A DNA stretch of 64,000 nt, taken from NCBI GenBank assembly GCA_921293015.1, contig OV121081.1, positions 63,195,022-63,259,021 of the forward strand. Direction: 5' to 3'. Each line of letters begins with the position of its first letter. The stretch's first letter is position 1. The position numbers and the translations under genes were made by a program. Origin of the DNA: Phorcus lineatus. Its lineage: Eukaryota > Mollusca > Gastropoda > Trochida > Trochidae. The notes under the pieces are model-generated. The model did not search any database, was not told the DNA's origin, and was given only the letters and a program-made list of their open reading frames with translations. Below, one piece after another: positions 39,624 through 51,297 of the stretch.

Positions 39624-39861
39624 GGTACATTGTCCCGGATCCTTTCATGGCAGGTCAATCCTCACCCCTACACCGGGGAGGAGACCTGCCGAAACGTATA
39701 TTCAGCTTGAGGAGCCGTACACCGGTTCAGTAGCATAGGGTAGGTAGGGAGGGGTTCTCATGATAGACTCGTTATCCAGTCAAAGTCTCACATGTCGGTG
39801 AAGGTTAACATCCCTGCTTGGACTGTATCTGGAATAAGAACATTAACATCGCTTTGTAACA

Positions 39862-40156
39862 TTGGGGTTCATTAGGTTCTGTTCGAAGAATCGATTTCTT
39901 TAAAAATTCAATTGATCAAAGTTGTGGAAACTTTACGTTCTTTAATGTACTCTTTACTTGACAAACACGTTATTTCATATATAAATAACTTAGAAATAGC
40001 AAGTTGATTATTATTGATTAGTATACGTAAATCTATCCACATTGGCTAATGACGAACATTCTATAAAAATCGTCTCTTTGTCAAGAACGTGTTTCCTCGT
40101 CAGTGCTGATTCTGGTCAGTTTCCCATCCATTTCGGTCGAAAGGAAACAATTACAA
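39862..40156. repeat. Direct repeat downstream copy (flanks calpain exon 1)
   Basis: About 295-bp partner of 38471-38770. The two copies are about 1.39 kb apart and bracket calpain exon 1. Confidence 0.92.
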
Positions 40157-41325
40157 TCATAATTTCTCATAATTTCGTATAAGGTAACATACCTCTGCCA
40201 AGGAAACAATCAATTACAATACAATAGAAAATAGGAATATTTGCATGTCAACATTTCTAACTCCTTGGTTTATTTTCGTGAGTTATAAAGTTTGCTTCCA
40301 CGATTAACGATGACCTCAATCAGGATGAATACATACACAATCTGTCACTCGAAATCTTACATTTCATTTTTTAGATTTAAAAAAAACTTTCTATTATATC
40401 GCTGCCAGCCAATGAATGATGTCCCACAGCTGTCACATAGCATAGCGAACAGTCACTGTAACATTCAGATGGATTGCTACTTGCAAGTGACTATTCATGT
40501 TCCCACCAGATAGTCACTGGTAATCAAAAATTTTACACATTGAAACCATTAAACAAATGCATGCCTTGATCATTCACATACAGTTGATATAACAGTGTCC
40601 TTTTAACTCGTCCGGCTTATCAAATGAGACATAACGGTTTCGGGGAAAATATAATTCAACTGAAATGGTCCCTAGCAGTGACCAAGTGCTATAGGGCTGG
40701 TTAGTATAGAGGCCTCTGGGTTACTTGATATTACACATTAAATATTCAATACGTTAGATCAATTCTACCAACTCAAACTGATACTGGAAGAACTTCATGC
40801 TGCGGTACTGCAGTGTCATCTTGCTACTCATGTACAAGTTGGTAAGAGGAACAGTGACAACTTCTTTACATATCAAGTTTAAATCTATTACCCATATGTT
40901 CAATGAATGGAGACATATTTTCCAAATGTGCACATATCACATTTATTTAACGGAAATTTATAGCGTGAGCTATCGCGTCTTATCGTCTCTGACGTCATAA
41001 AACAATTGTTCATGACAGCACTGTAGAAGGCACTCGCAAACAAGGAGATCGTTTACTGGATATTTAATAGCATATAAGAATTTATATCGGTAATAAAGAC
41101 ATAATTACTCTCGAAAATATGTCTTATCAATTTTACTAAACTCGTAAGTATTTGTCTATAAACCTCGCATTTTCTCTTTTCGAAAACGTCATATTACCCG
41201 ATTTGTCGGGTAATAATCTCTATAAATGCAATGATTCGGTTGGGTTATCGTTAATATCTTCAATATCGTATTGTTTTGTTTCTTACATGTACAGTGACGT
41301 CTTATTCCTTTGAATGTCGAGGTAT

Positions 41326-41808
41326 TTAAAGAGCCATTCCTTGATTTTCATAACATATTATTTACCTTTGATACGAAATTAAATGTCATATGTGGTGATA
41401 TAAAATCAAAACATCTTAACGTTTCATGTCCAAAAGACATACATATGACAAATACTGGTTTTCCATGAACATCTAAAAACAGCCTTATAATGCACAGAGG
41501 CGTAGATATCACGTCCAATATACATGGATACTAGTTATATAACCTAACAAACGCTATCAACTCCTTACTGCCCTCCTGGCCGTTTTTTTAAATAAGTCTC
41601 AAAAATTACGTTTGACTATTTGACGTGCGCCACTGTCCGGTTTTCGATCATAATTGCGACGCTCTACCTTTATATTGTCACTGTAAAAAAACCATTAAGC
41701 TTTAAAATGTGTCTTTTTGGTAACAGTCGATACTTGGCGATCAAATAAAAACCATTGATTAAGTTTGGCATATATATGACTCCAACAACTCGCGGAGTGG
41801 CTCTTTAA
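41326..41808. mobile_element. TTAA-flanked MITE, copy 2
   Basis: 483 bp, same orientation and structure as 15890-16370; TTAA at 41326-41329 and 41805-41808, ends TTAAAGAGCCATTCC and GGAGTGGCTCTTTAA. Confidence 0.85.
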
Positions 41809-43124
41809 GGTGGAACGATAAAGTATGACACGTTATTTGTAATTCACTCCGTCATCACCTACATATACTATCCCAATACTATATACAAGAGAAAATCACA
41901 CCACGTCTGCAACGACAATAATCAGTATTGAGTTATGAAATGTGCCCTTCTGCAAATCAGATATTGAATGAAAATGGTTGTCATAAAATAAGTCGGTGAA
42001 GGACGGTGTCTGACTGAGAAACAGACGAATCATTTGAGTATATCAAGAAATTGATTGTGACCTTTAACATTTTACAACCATTTTACATGAAATACCAAAG
42101 CAATTAAACTATACGATATTCACTCAAGATTCGAAATGACATTCATACATATAGAGTATGTAGTTGTATAAAGTAGGTGCACCGTATTCATGTAAACTTT
42201 CAACTGATGTGATTCCACTCGCTATGCCAGCACCTTCTCTGCTTTATATGAATACACATACATAATTCATTCCAATCCATAACCTCCTCAAGAGGTCGTT
42301 TCAAGCTCCTGAGAGAGAACTGGAATTGCTGATAAAAAATATGTCTGTTTACATCGAATATTCTTCACAAAGAAGCCAAACTTACCCGTACTCTGTAGAT
42401 TATTCTAAACAGGCACAAGAACTTGTCGTCTGCTTCATGTATCGTCTGCTTCTTGTATAGTCCGCTACTCTGCTATGCTTCCGAACGTGACAATCGCTGT
42501 GGTGATATATCGATTGTCAGCACGTGACGGGATATGCAATACCATCGTGCTTAATGGCAGCTTGGAAAACGTATGTCTTCAGTAACAATGAGTTATATTG
42601 TCATACGATATGTCCATTCCTTCGATATTATGATATTTTAATTACCGTTTCACCGATAAGTATCAGCATATGATAATATTATGTCGACATGATCGCTGTA
42701 TATTTTCAAAAGATATATCGGTCGTATAAGGTGGACATTTGACTTCTTTTCATTTTCATACGAAATTTGAGTAGTTTCCTAGCCGAGTGTTAACACATTT
42801 GATGTCATATGAAGTGCCGATTCTTGTGCTGTACATTGTCACATGAGTGATATTACATCATTTTGTCCTCTTCATTGTTGTTGCTTAATAAAAGAGACAC
42901 AGAGTACATTTCCAAATGTTGTTTGTTGTTAATTACGTACCATTACACCATTAGTTTTGTAGTTTTTACTTAAATGCCAAAATTATCATGTTAACTTATT
43001 TTCAATAATAATCGACAAACGGCAATGTAAACGTTAAAGAGTTTGAAATGCTGCGTCCCATTTGATTGTGTGCTACTTATGTTATATGCATAACACACCC
43101 ATATCATATTTTGTCGTTGTGTCA

Positions 43125-43205
43125 GCTGTAAATAAGTTTCCAAAATTATATTTGAGTCATTGACGCGCACCACTGTCCGGTTTTCGATCACAAATCGCAA
43201 CTTTA
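43125..43205. repeat. Fragment of TTAA-MITE core
   Basis: Contains CACTGTCCGGTTTTCGATCA, identical to the core of both full copies. Borders unclear. Confidence 0.7.
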
Positions 43206-45182
43206 AGATGTTTATTTTCGATATTCTGAACTGATATAAGCATTAAAATGGTTATTCCCAATTACAACCACACGTTCTCGACATAATTACACCATTATTA
43301 AGCTTTGATCCCAACAATATACTATGTTAAGGTGTCTCACAGCGATGTCCTTTTAGTTACATGACCAGGTTTCAATCACAATGATTTATCTACAACTTCA
43401 CGTCATATAGCCATTTGATCACTCTGGTTTCATGAAAGCGATGACACCGTCTCAGATGTATAAGTTGTCATATGTCCACTTGGTCGCCATGGCTTCTAGA
43501 CTTAGTTCATCCTACTAAGCCATGAGGACAGACGTATGTCATGCGGGAGCTCTACGGATACAAATACGCTGATGTAGGAGGACTGACGAACTCTAATCAT
43601 CATTATTACGACTTGGGACAAGAATGAAAGTTATTGTTATCATTCAATGGCCGTCAATGAGTTCGTTTCCACAAATTAATTTAATTTTATGGGTAATATT
43701 TCGTTATCTTTTGTTCTTTGCCAAGTCAACCTAACCGTCTTGACTCCTATTAGTTATTCTGAGGTTACAAATTCATTAAGAATCATTTATGTATTCGACC
43801 TTTTCATAAGAGTAGTCATACACGGTCTACGAATAGAACGGTTAAAAGCCTCGGTACATTTCCTTCAATCAATATGAATATCATGTTTTAAAGATCGTTT
43901 TCATCGCAAATGAATATTTCATTTATAAGTTTCTAAACAATATTATATCGAATAAGCGTTTAGATATATGTTAATTTGACAGTATTTAAAATGAATATTC
44001 TGGTTTGATTCAGCAATTCAAAGTTAAGAAGTTTCCGTCTAGAAGTATTGAATTTTGGCTTGAAGTGTTTTGTTAAGAATCCTCTATTCCTTCTATGGTT
44101 ATTCAGTTTTTAACTTTCTCTGTTTTCAGCGTCATGACTTTCTGTTATATACTTTCAATACACATTATTAATATTACTTATGAAGCCCTATGTTCAACGT
44201 TTAAAGTAAAACTTTTAATCAATCATGCAACTACCATCGCGAATTGTAACCATCTGAATGCATCTATCACCCCGATACATCAAAATGTAATGTCCGGTTG
44301 AAACGCACCATTAAATCTATCGATGTAAACGCATATTTTGTTTATGCTAATGACTGTTACGACACCACAATACTACAGTGGCCAGTTGGACAGCACGAAT
44401 ACGGCACAGGCCACTCGTGACTGTTGCTATGGTGTCACGGAACGCCAACGATGAAATAATCCTTATTGATGAGATGTGTCTCCAACGTTAGCGAACACTA
44501 CTAAACTAATGACTATTGTCCCATTTTCCACTCAATAGATCCATTTGTATATCAAGCGATTACCAAATTGTTGTCAAGGACAATAAATCAATAAGCACTC
44601 CAGGCTGTTATCACTTGCAGAGAGCTCTCCCATCGATTCTACCGCTTACAGGTGGGGTTGGTAGCTTGTTGGTCGGAGTCAATGAGTTAGTTGGCTCCAT
44701 TGAGAGACCAATGCTCCCCTCGGGTCAATACAGACAAGCCGTCAGAACCACATCATTTGGAGTTTATTGTGAAATCGTGTAGTTTGTGCTGCTCGGGAAC
44801 TTATATCGATTGTCGATTGCAGAAAAATCTAGATCAAAGGGTTTTTTCTCTTCAACAACAAAATCACGTTCCTGCTTGTAATGTACTGAACTCATGTTTT
44901 CTTATTTTGTTACACACTAGGACGGAGATTCATCAAGGATGATTATCAATGATCATATACGCCTCTACACCTCGAATTAACTTCAGACAAAAGAAATAAA
45001 TGCAACATATTACATCAGCAACTATTTTGAGTTAACAGGGTTGTTTTCGAAGAGAGGATGAAACAAGGTCACCACCCTTCCCCCATCAACGTCAATGTCG
45101 GTGAGTGTCTGATGGACCATATATGCGGTCCTCGGTTTAGAATCTATGAATCAAAAGCAGAGCGAACTTGTTTGCTGTGTAT

Positions 45183-45259
45183 TCTCATTGAATCAGATCG
45201 AAACAATCACTCGTAACTCACGAGGAACGAGTGATAAATTCGATCTGATTTCAATGAGA
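45183..45259. repeat. Foldback palindrome
   Basis: Arms 45183-45214 and 45227-45259 are near-perfect inverted repeats (TCTCATTGAATCAGATCG against CGATCTGATTTCAATGAGA) with a 12-bp loop. Confidence 0.85.
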
Positions 45260-45949
45260 TTGTTTGCTGAGATTGTTCGCCTTAGATTTGTCACCGGTAC
45301 CTGTTGGTTCTGTTAAGGATTTTTGTCCTTCAACAACCACGTCTTGTTTTTTGAGGTTTTTTTGTTGTTGTTGTTGTGTTAAAGATCTTCATGAGAAAGT
45401 TTCTTCCTTCTGTCCGTTATCCTTGACTGCTGTGAGATCTCTCTGGAATAGGAAAGATCTGATAAAATACAGTTATCGGTATATATATGTATATAGAGGC
45501 CAGCTATTCAAAGCATTCATCCACTCATTTAGCAATGAGCAGTCACTCTGCGACCATTCGGCTGCGTCATTGTTTTCTACCTTTCGGATTTACCAGCCAG
45601 ATTCATCTTAAAGACTGATCTCTCAACTGGTGTTTTACCAAGGAATTTGGTGTATATGTTTTCACCAGCTTTTTGTGACTCTATACCTATTTGTATTAGT
45701 TTATATTGTGACTTTTTTCGTGTTTTATTAATAAAATCTAATTGTAATTACATTCAATTTTTGTCATATTTTTCTGGTTTGAGTATGGACATTTTCCTAT
45801 TCTCTAGAATCCTAGACTCACATGTGACATTCTGAATATAAGATAACACGTTCTATGAGTAGATCACTGCTACTATGAAGCTGAATTCGTCTTCTACTTA
45901 CATACGACTACAGAAAGTACAGAAACGTTCATTATTTTCTTTGTTATAT

Positions 45950-47740
45950 TTCCTGCTCGATGATAGTAGCAGCCCGAGATAATAAAATTCGTTAACGATT
46001 TCCATCATAGTGAAACTGTAAGTTGATTGGTTGACTTGAATTTCGGAAAATCACTATTTTGGTCTTACTGATATTAACAGAAAGTCCCCAATATTTGAAA
46101 TAGGTAGATAGGCTGTTCAAACAGTTCTGTAACCAATCATGTGTTTCGCTTACTATAACCATATCGTCGGCAATATCAGGTATAGTTTAAGATCATCTAA
46201 GCGTATCCCGGCTTCGTTCTCCTCTCGTAGATGCTGTTCAAGACCTTCGATTAAGAATAAGAACAGGAGTGGAGATAAAATTTCACCTTGTCTGAGCCCT
46301 GAGTTGTAATTAAATATTGGACTTGTTTTGCCTCTCAACTTGACACAGGATTTGACATTTCCATACATGGAGCGGAATAGTCTAATTTCTTTACAGTTTC
46401 AGCCATAAACCATTTCTGTAATCACTATCAAAGGCTTTTCGTTGTCTAGAAAAACACAAAATAAATGCCCCCTTTCTTTCAGACTTTTTTTCTATCAAAG
46501 CTTGCAGGATGAATATTGAATCGACTGTACTGCGTTTCCTTTTAAATCCAAATTAAATAATCGCATCTGATTAAGGTTTGTTTTCCATGGCAATTAAGTT
46601 TAAACTTGCATTCAAAATCTTGGTAAAGAAATTCCGAAATTCCGAAGTGTAATTCCTCAATAATTGTCCCCTCAGGTTTTACTGCCTTTCTGGTGTATAA
46701 GTATCATTTGCCCGACTGTCCACCCGCCTGACTAGACTGAAGATGCGATTCCGCCGTGGTGAGAAATCACCGATGCAGTTCCTAAATTCAGTTGGGCCTC
46801 TCATGATGAAGAATTGAAAGCACAAAACGCAGAAAAGATGAAGAATTTGATATAATGCATAAGAGAATAAATGCTAAACACAACAATCAGTATTTGTTTA
46901 TATTTTGGACATTCCATTATAGTTTAATATTGAAATAGTGTATAGTGTATAAACACAAGAATCGGTATTTGCTTATAATTGGTACATTCCATTATAGTTG
47001 GAGGAGTCAGTGCAGCCATTCGTAAATGTTGTTGTTTTAACCGTTGTGCGTTATGAAGTTCTGCGTTGTGGGACGATACCGTCCACACTGAAGGAAAATA
47101 TCCGGAATTATATATCCCATTGAATAAGTTGATAATATCCTCAATGAAGGTGTCTTTTAACTCGTCCATATATTCTACCAACATGAAGTCATCTTTTCAT
47201 ATCTATGAGTGCATCCAAAAGTTCATCTTGTGAAATAGGTTTATTTAGAGATTCATATCTAATGCTCATATTGTTTTAATGTCTGCAAGTTCGTCTTCAA
47301 AATTATGGTTTTCAGAGTCAATATCTGTGTGAATGTCTTTAAAATGATCAAAAAACACATTCAAATCTAAATCATCGGTAACATTATTATTTTTATTTCT
47401 GATGAACCTTTTCCAAAATTATTTTGGTGATTTCTATTTTAAATCCTAAAGTTCCTCTTCTAACGTTTGTCTATACGCTCTTTTCTCCTCCTGCACATTC
47501 TGCTTGTACTTTTCTCCAGTGAAGTACATGTTTTCGCTGTGGTGTACTTGGAGATTTATCGTAACTTTTGTTTTTAAGTTTATAGTTTTGTCTTAAGGCG
47601 TTGTAATTAACAAACCCTTTATTAAAGTGTGTTCTTTGAAATTGTCCATGTCCAATCTGTTTGAAGAAATTATCTGCAATAATTGCAACTTCAGATGTAA
47701 AGAATTTTAGACAGTCGTCTCCTCTCGTCGAGTACAATCG
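45950..47740 (-). pseudogene. Decayed non-LTR retrotransposon (LINE) reverse transcriptase
   Basis: Successive minus-strand pieces follow the order of a LINE reverse transcriptase: an N-terminal part (IINLFNGIYNSGYFPSVW near 47130), palm motif A (SRQRKAFDS near 46440), LRQGEILSPLLFLFLIEGLE near 46290, a YADD-box relic IADDMV near 46165, and LNSLSTYFKYWGLSVNISKT with KIVIF near 46060. Frameshifts and stops separate the pieces, so it is inactive. Family (CR1/RTE/jockey-like) not resolved. Confidence 0.82.
46860..47005. repeat. Two-copy tandem duplication
   Basis: AACACAACAATCAGTATTTG...ACATTCCATTATAG recurs about 80 bp on as AACACAAGAATCGGTATTTG, within the LINE relic. Confidence 0.7.
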
Positions 47741-50564
47741 GTGAACAGCAACTATAAGTGTAAAATCATATAGCGCTTCCAGATTTTACTCAACGAGTCT
47801 CTACGGCTCTCATAGAGTAACAGGAAATGATGTACAATGTCGGGATTGTGTAGTAAATTCTTCGATAGCGTATCAACAAGCTTTATCATTATTTTGTTCA
47901 GTTAACTCACCTTTACCGACTACACCAAATGTACAACAGCTATGTTTTAAATATTGCATACTTGCACACCACAAGTAATATACGTGATTTTCAGAATTTA
48001 TAGAAGATTTTACATGCGCTTCGTTCGGAAGATGTTGCATTTGATTAATGTGTTAAATCATTTTTTAAACGTCGATTCATAATCAATCAATAATCTGTTT
48101 TGTTTTGAGTTCAAAAACATATTAGTTGATGATACTAAAACGTATATAAATCTTTTTAAAGTTTTTGTTTATTCTATATCATATTTTCGATTGAAATAGG
48201 GCATGTACTCAACCATACATTCAACATGATGCAGCTGCTAATGATGATGGAGGGTATTTGTTTTTTTAATGAACAATTACTAATAAAGTATGTTATGTAA
48301 CAAGCTCACTAAATCAGTTCTGTCTTATTATAAGTTTATATATACTGAACCTGCAGACGTAGAAAAAAAATACTATTTATCTGGAAAATTGTTTGTATTT
48401 TGAAATGCAATCAAATGGGGAAAATAAATAGCATAATGCTAATAATCAATGACCTCCGATTTTCACAACTTTCGTTTTAGATCATTTTTGTAGTTAAGTT
48501 AAGATAGCGATTTGTGTTATGTTTAAAAATTGAAATTTGCGGATTTACAGACAGACAAATTTATTACAGTGTAAGGCCTCGGACCTAAAATACAGTATAG
48601 AAATCGATTAATTAATTTGATTTTGTTTAGAGTTCAAGAGTTTTCCCAACGTGCGTTGAATACTTTGTATAGGAATTGTCTTTTTATCCTGACGATTGCA
48701 TGAGTTAGGTGATTTATTTTCTAATGTTGGATTTTCATAGACACATTGCACATTCTCCGTAGATGATGATACCTGGCACAACACAGGAGGCAATTTTTCT
48801 AAACAGTAACCCCTTAGTGTTGTTTGTGCCAAGTTTGGTGCCTATATCATATTTTGAACCATTTTTTCACTAATCTGCTCCACTAAGTGGGCGTTTTCTC
48901 GATAGCGATATGCATTTTCAACGACAAAAAGTTCGCGATTTTTCGCTAGTGACCCCCATTTTTTTCTTCGAATTTAAGTTTCATAAAATGTCAGGTTCAT
49001 ATCATAAAAGTTTTTAAAAAATTCTAAATTTGGGAAATTTATTTTTCTTGAAAATGCATAAAGATTTCATGCTAAAAAAGAAATTTTGATTGATAAAAAA
49101 TACTCGAAAATAATAATTTTAATGTTCATTTTCAAATATTTTTGGGACTAGACTAAGATTAACAATTTTGCTATTTCTGACTTAAACGATTAAAGTTTTG
49201 CATAAATTTCACTTAGTTACGAAATTATGAGGGAAAAAAGGTAATTCATTTTTCGACACGGATTTTACTCGAAAACGATCATGCTGACCCCCATTTTTTA
49301 TATGATTTTTGAATTCAGCACACTCAGTTCTACAAACTTTGAAACAAGCTAAGTTACATCAAAATCTAAATACCCTCGTGTTACTTATTTCCATGGTAAT
49401 AAGACATAATCTTCTATAAGTGTTAATGCCGATAATGTCAAACATCCTAAACATCATAAAGTGATAGAGTACATATTTTTCAACTAGGTAATGTTAAACA
49501 AACAGTTGTTTTACTCTTTTGTTAAATCTTGTTCACTTTTTAAAAACAGATGCAAATTGGTATTAATTTATTTGGTGTCACCTGTTTTCATGGTATTTCT
49601 ATTATATAAAATTATGAGAATACAACGCATGCAATAACTTCAATTTTTCCTTTTTTTTAAACACAGATCGATAGTGTACAATATAGCATTTAAATTGATG
49701 TTGACATGTGTTTAAAATATTTACAGGGTCATTGAATTATTTCACTTTCGTCAATATTTATCATAAAATGTCTAGCAAGCAATGCAAAGTTTAACTTTGC
49801 AAGCAATAACTTGCTTTCACTGCACCGGAAAATCATACAAAATAGCCAAAAATATATAAGAATCAACCTTTCTATGATTCCATATATTTATTAGTAGAAC
49901 AGGTATCATACTCAAAAGTCAGGTGATTCAGGATAAGAATAACATGGGTTTACTGGAAAAAATTGTTTGAAAAATTATGTATACATGGATTAGGCTATAT
50001 TTTTTAAAATCAACCATAAATGTTGTCCAAAAAAGGTGTTATGTGAAAAGCATGAAATTTCATTTGATTTTCATCACTGAAATGAATCAGTGAATAGATT
50101 GATGAAATAGTGATCGTTTCCTTCTTGGATCAATGCAGAACAACTGGTGAATAAAATAAGTGCTAACATGTCTGGGTGCAGTAAGGGGTTAGAGAGAATA
50201 TAGACATCTTTTGTAAATACCACGAAAACAGGTGACCCATGAAAACAGGTTAATTACTCCATGGTATTTTTATTTCTGGGTAGGGTATGTCCTTAAAAAA
50301 TATTCTCTCCCGTTAAAATTTAATTTTCACATATTTTTTAAGGATAATTGTGTAGTTATTTAAAAAAAAACTAACAATGTGTAGATCTAAATTCTAATTT
50401 TGATGTTAATATAAACGTATTATGAAAATACCCACGATAATAGGGACCTCCTTCTTTTATCGTCCGTCTACTTAGCCTAGCTAAATAGCAAACGGGAGCT
50501 TAATTATTGAAAACGCATTTAAATTTCCCGCCTTTAGGTTTTGACGACCACATTTAGGCGATTA
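47741..50564. other. Intergenic AT-rich DNA
   Basis: No exon, RNA gene or recognisable element is seen on either strand. Confidence 0.5.
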
Positions 50565-50656
50565 TCTTCAAATTACCATCGCTGAAGACGGAAATATTTA
50601 TTTTAATTTTTCTTCAAATTACCATCGCTGAAGACGGAAATATTTATTTTAATTTT
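50565..50656. repeat. 46-bp perfect tandem duplication
   Basis: TCTTCAAATTACCATCGCTG at 50565 repeats at 50611. It lies about 540-630 bp upstream of the CREB3 start codon. Confidence 0.93.
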
Positions 50657-50760
50657 ATTTCCATTTTTAAAAAAAGGAGTTTACCTCTTTTAAAACCATA
50701 TTCATCGTTTTCGGAAAACTGTTCTATATTGTTCGGTAGATTTCGGAATTTTACGGAAGT

Positions 50761-50769
50761 TCCACGTCA
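50761..50769 (-). promoter_or_regulatory. UPRE-like site TGACGTGGA
   Basis: The minus strand reads TGACGTGGA, the unfolded-protein-response element core (TGACGTGG/A) bound by XBP1, ATF6 and CREB3-family factors. A CCAAT box follows at 50786-50790. About 430 bp upstream of the CREB3 ATG. Confidence 0.5.
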
Positions 50770-50900
50770 ATCCGGATGTTGTGGCCCAATTACTCCGTAC
50801 CTCGACACACAAGGAATCGCTTAGCTGCTGTTCACATTTGAGACTTCGCTAACCGTGTGATGAGTTTCATCGATGAGTTGAGCAAATGCTAAATTTAGCA

Positions 50901-50908
50901 TCACGTCA
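50901..50908 (-). promoter_or_regulatory. UPRE-like site TGACGTGA
   Basis: The minus strand reads TGACGTGA, matching the UPRE consensus TGACGTG(G/A). About 290 bp upstream of the CREB3 ATG. Confidence 0.45.
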
Positions 50909-51096
50909 ACGAAAGAAAGACTTCCCTTGGATATTACAATTAGAGATTAGTCATTTAGTAATTTACAACTAACGATATCATTACTTTGTTTCACTTGGAT
51001 CATATTTCGCTATTTGACAAACTTTTTGTCTCTGATTTCTGTTATTAATGTTGTCATAGAGTTTGCGGAAGTGGAAGTTTGCACAACAAGGCGGCC

Positions 51097-51126
51097 ATGT
51101 CCGTTTGGCCAACTGACTGGGAATGA
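51097..51126 (+). other. Possible upstream ORF in CREB3 5' leader
   Basis: ATG in context GCGGCCATGT opens nine codons (MSVWPTDWE) and ends at TGA 51124-51126, 70 nt before the main ATG. It matters only if transcription starts upstream of it. Confidence 0.35.
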
Positions 51127-51130
51127 CGTG
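51124..51130 (+). promoter_or_regulatory. UPRE/CRE-like core TGACGTG
   Basis: Third TGACGTG core, 65 bp upstream of the CREB3 ATG; it overlaps the stop of the possible upstream ORF. It could be promoter or transcribed leader. Confidence 0.4.
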
Positions 51131-51195
51131 TCTATAACTACAACACAAACCTTGACACGACAAAGATTACGCTGATATAAACATTCTCGGTTAAG

Positions 51196-51297
51196 ATGGC
51201 GGTTCAACCTCCCCCCAACCAGATTTTGGATCTTCTTTTCGATCACGACGATGGTGTTTTGAAAGAGGAACTCAAAGATGTTCAAACCATAGATTTT
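51196..51297 (+). CDS. CREB3: CREB3 exon 1
   Basis: Start ATG in AAGATGG context. 34 codons beginning [20 protein letters not shown]; acidic and hydrophobic, as in CREB3 activation domains. Donor TTT|GTAAGT. Confidence 0.9.

Larger units (their letters stand above)
39624..45949. other. Intergenic, repeat-rich
   Basis: No supported gene. It holds the second direct repeat, TTAA MITE copy 2, another MITE-core fragment near 43130-43200 and a foldback at 45183-45259. Confidence 0.5.

Noticed and set aside
39428..39658. 76-aa minus-strand open frame starting [13 protein letters not shown]
   Set aside because: Another frame of the same DNA gives the MGCSSS exon, with good start context, a donor and phase match to calpain exon 2.
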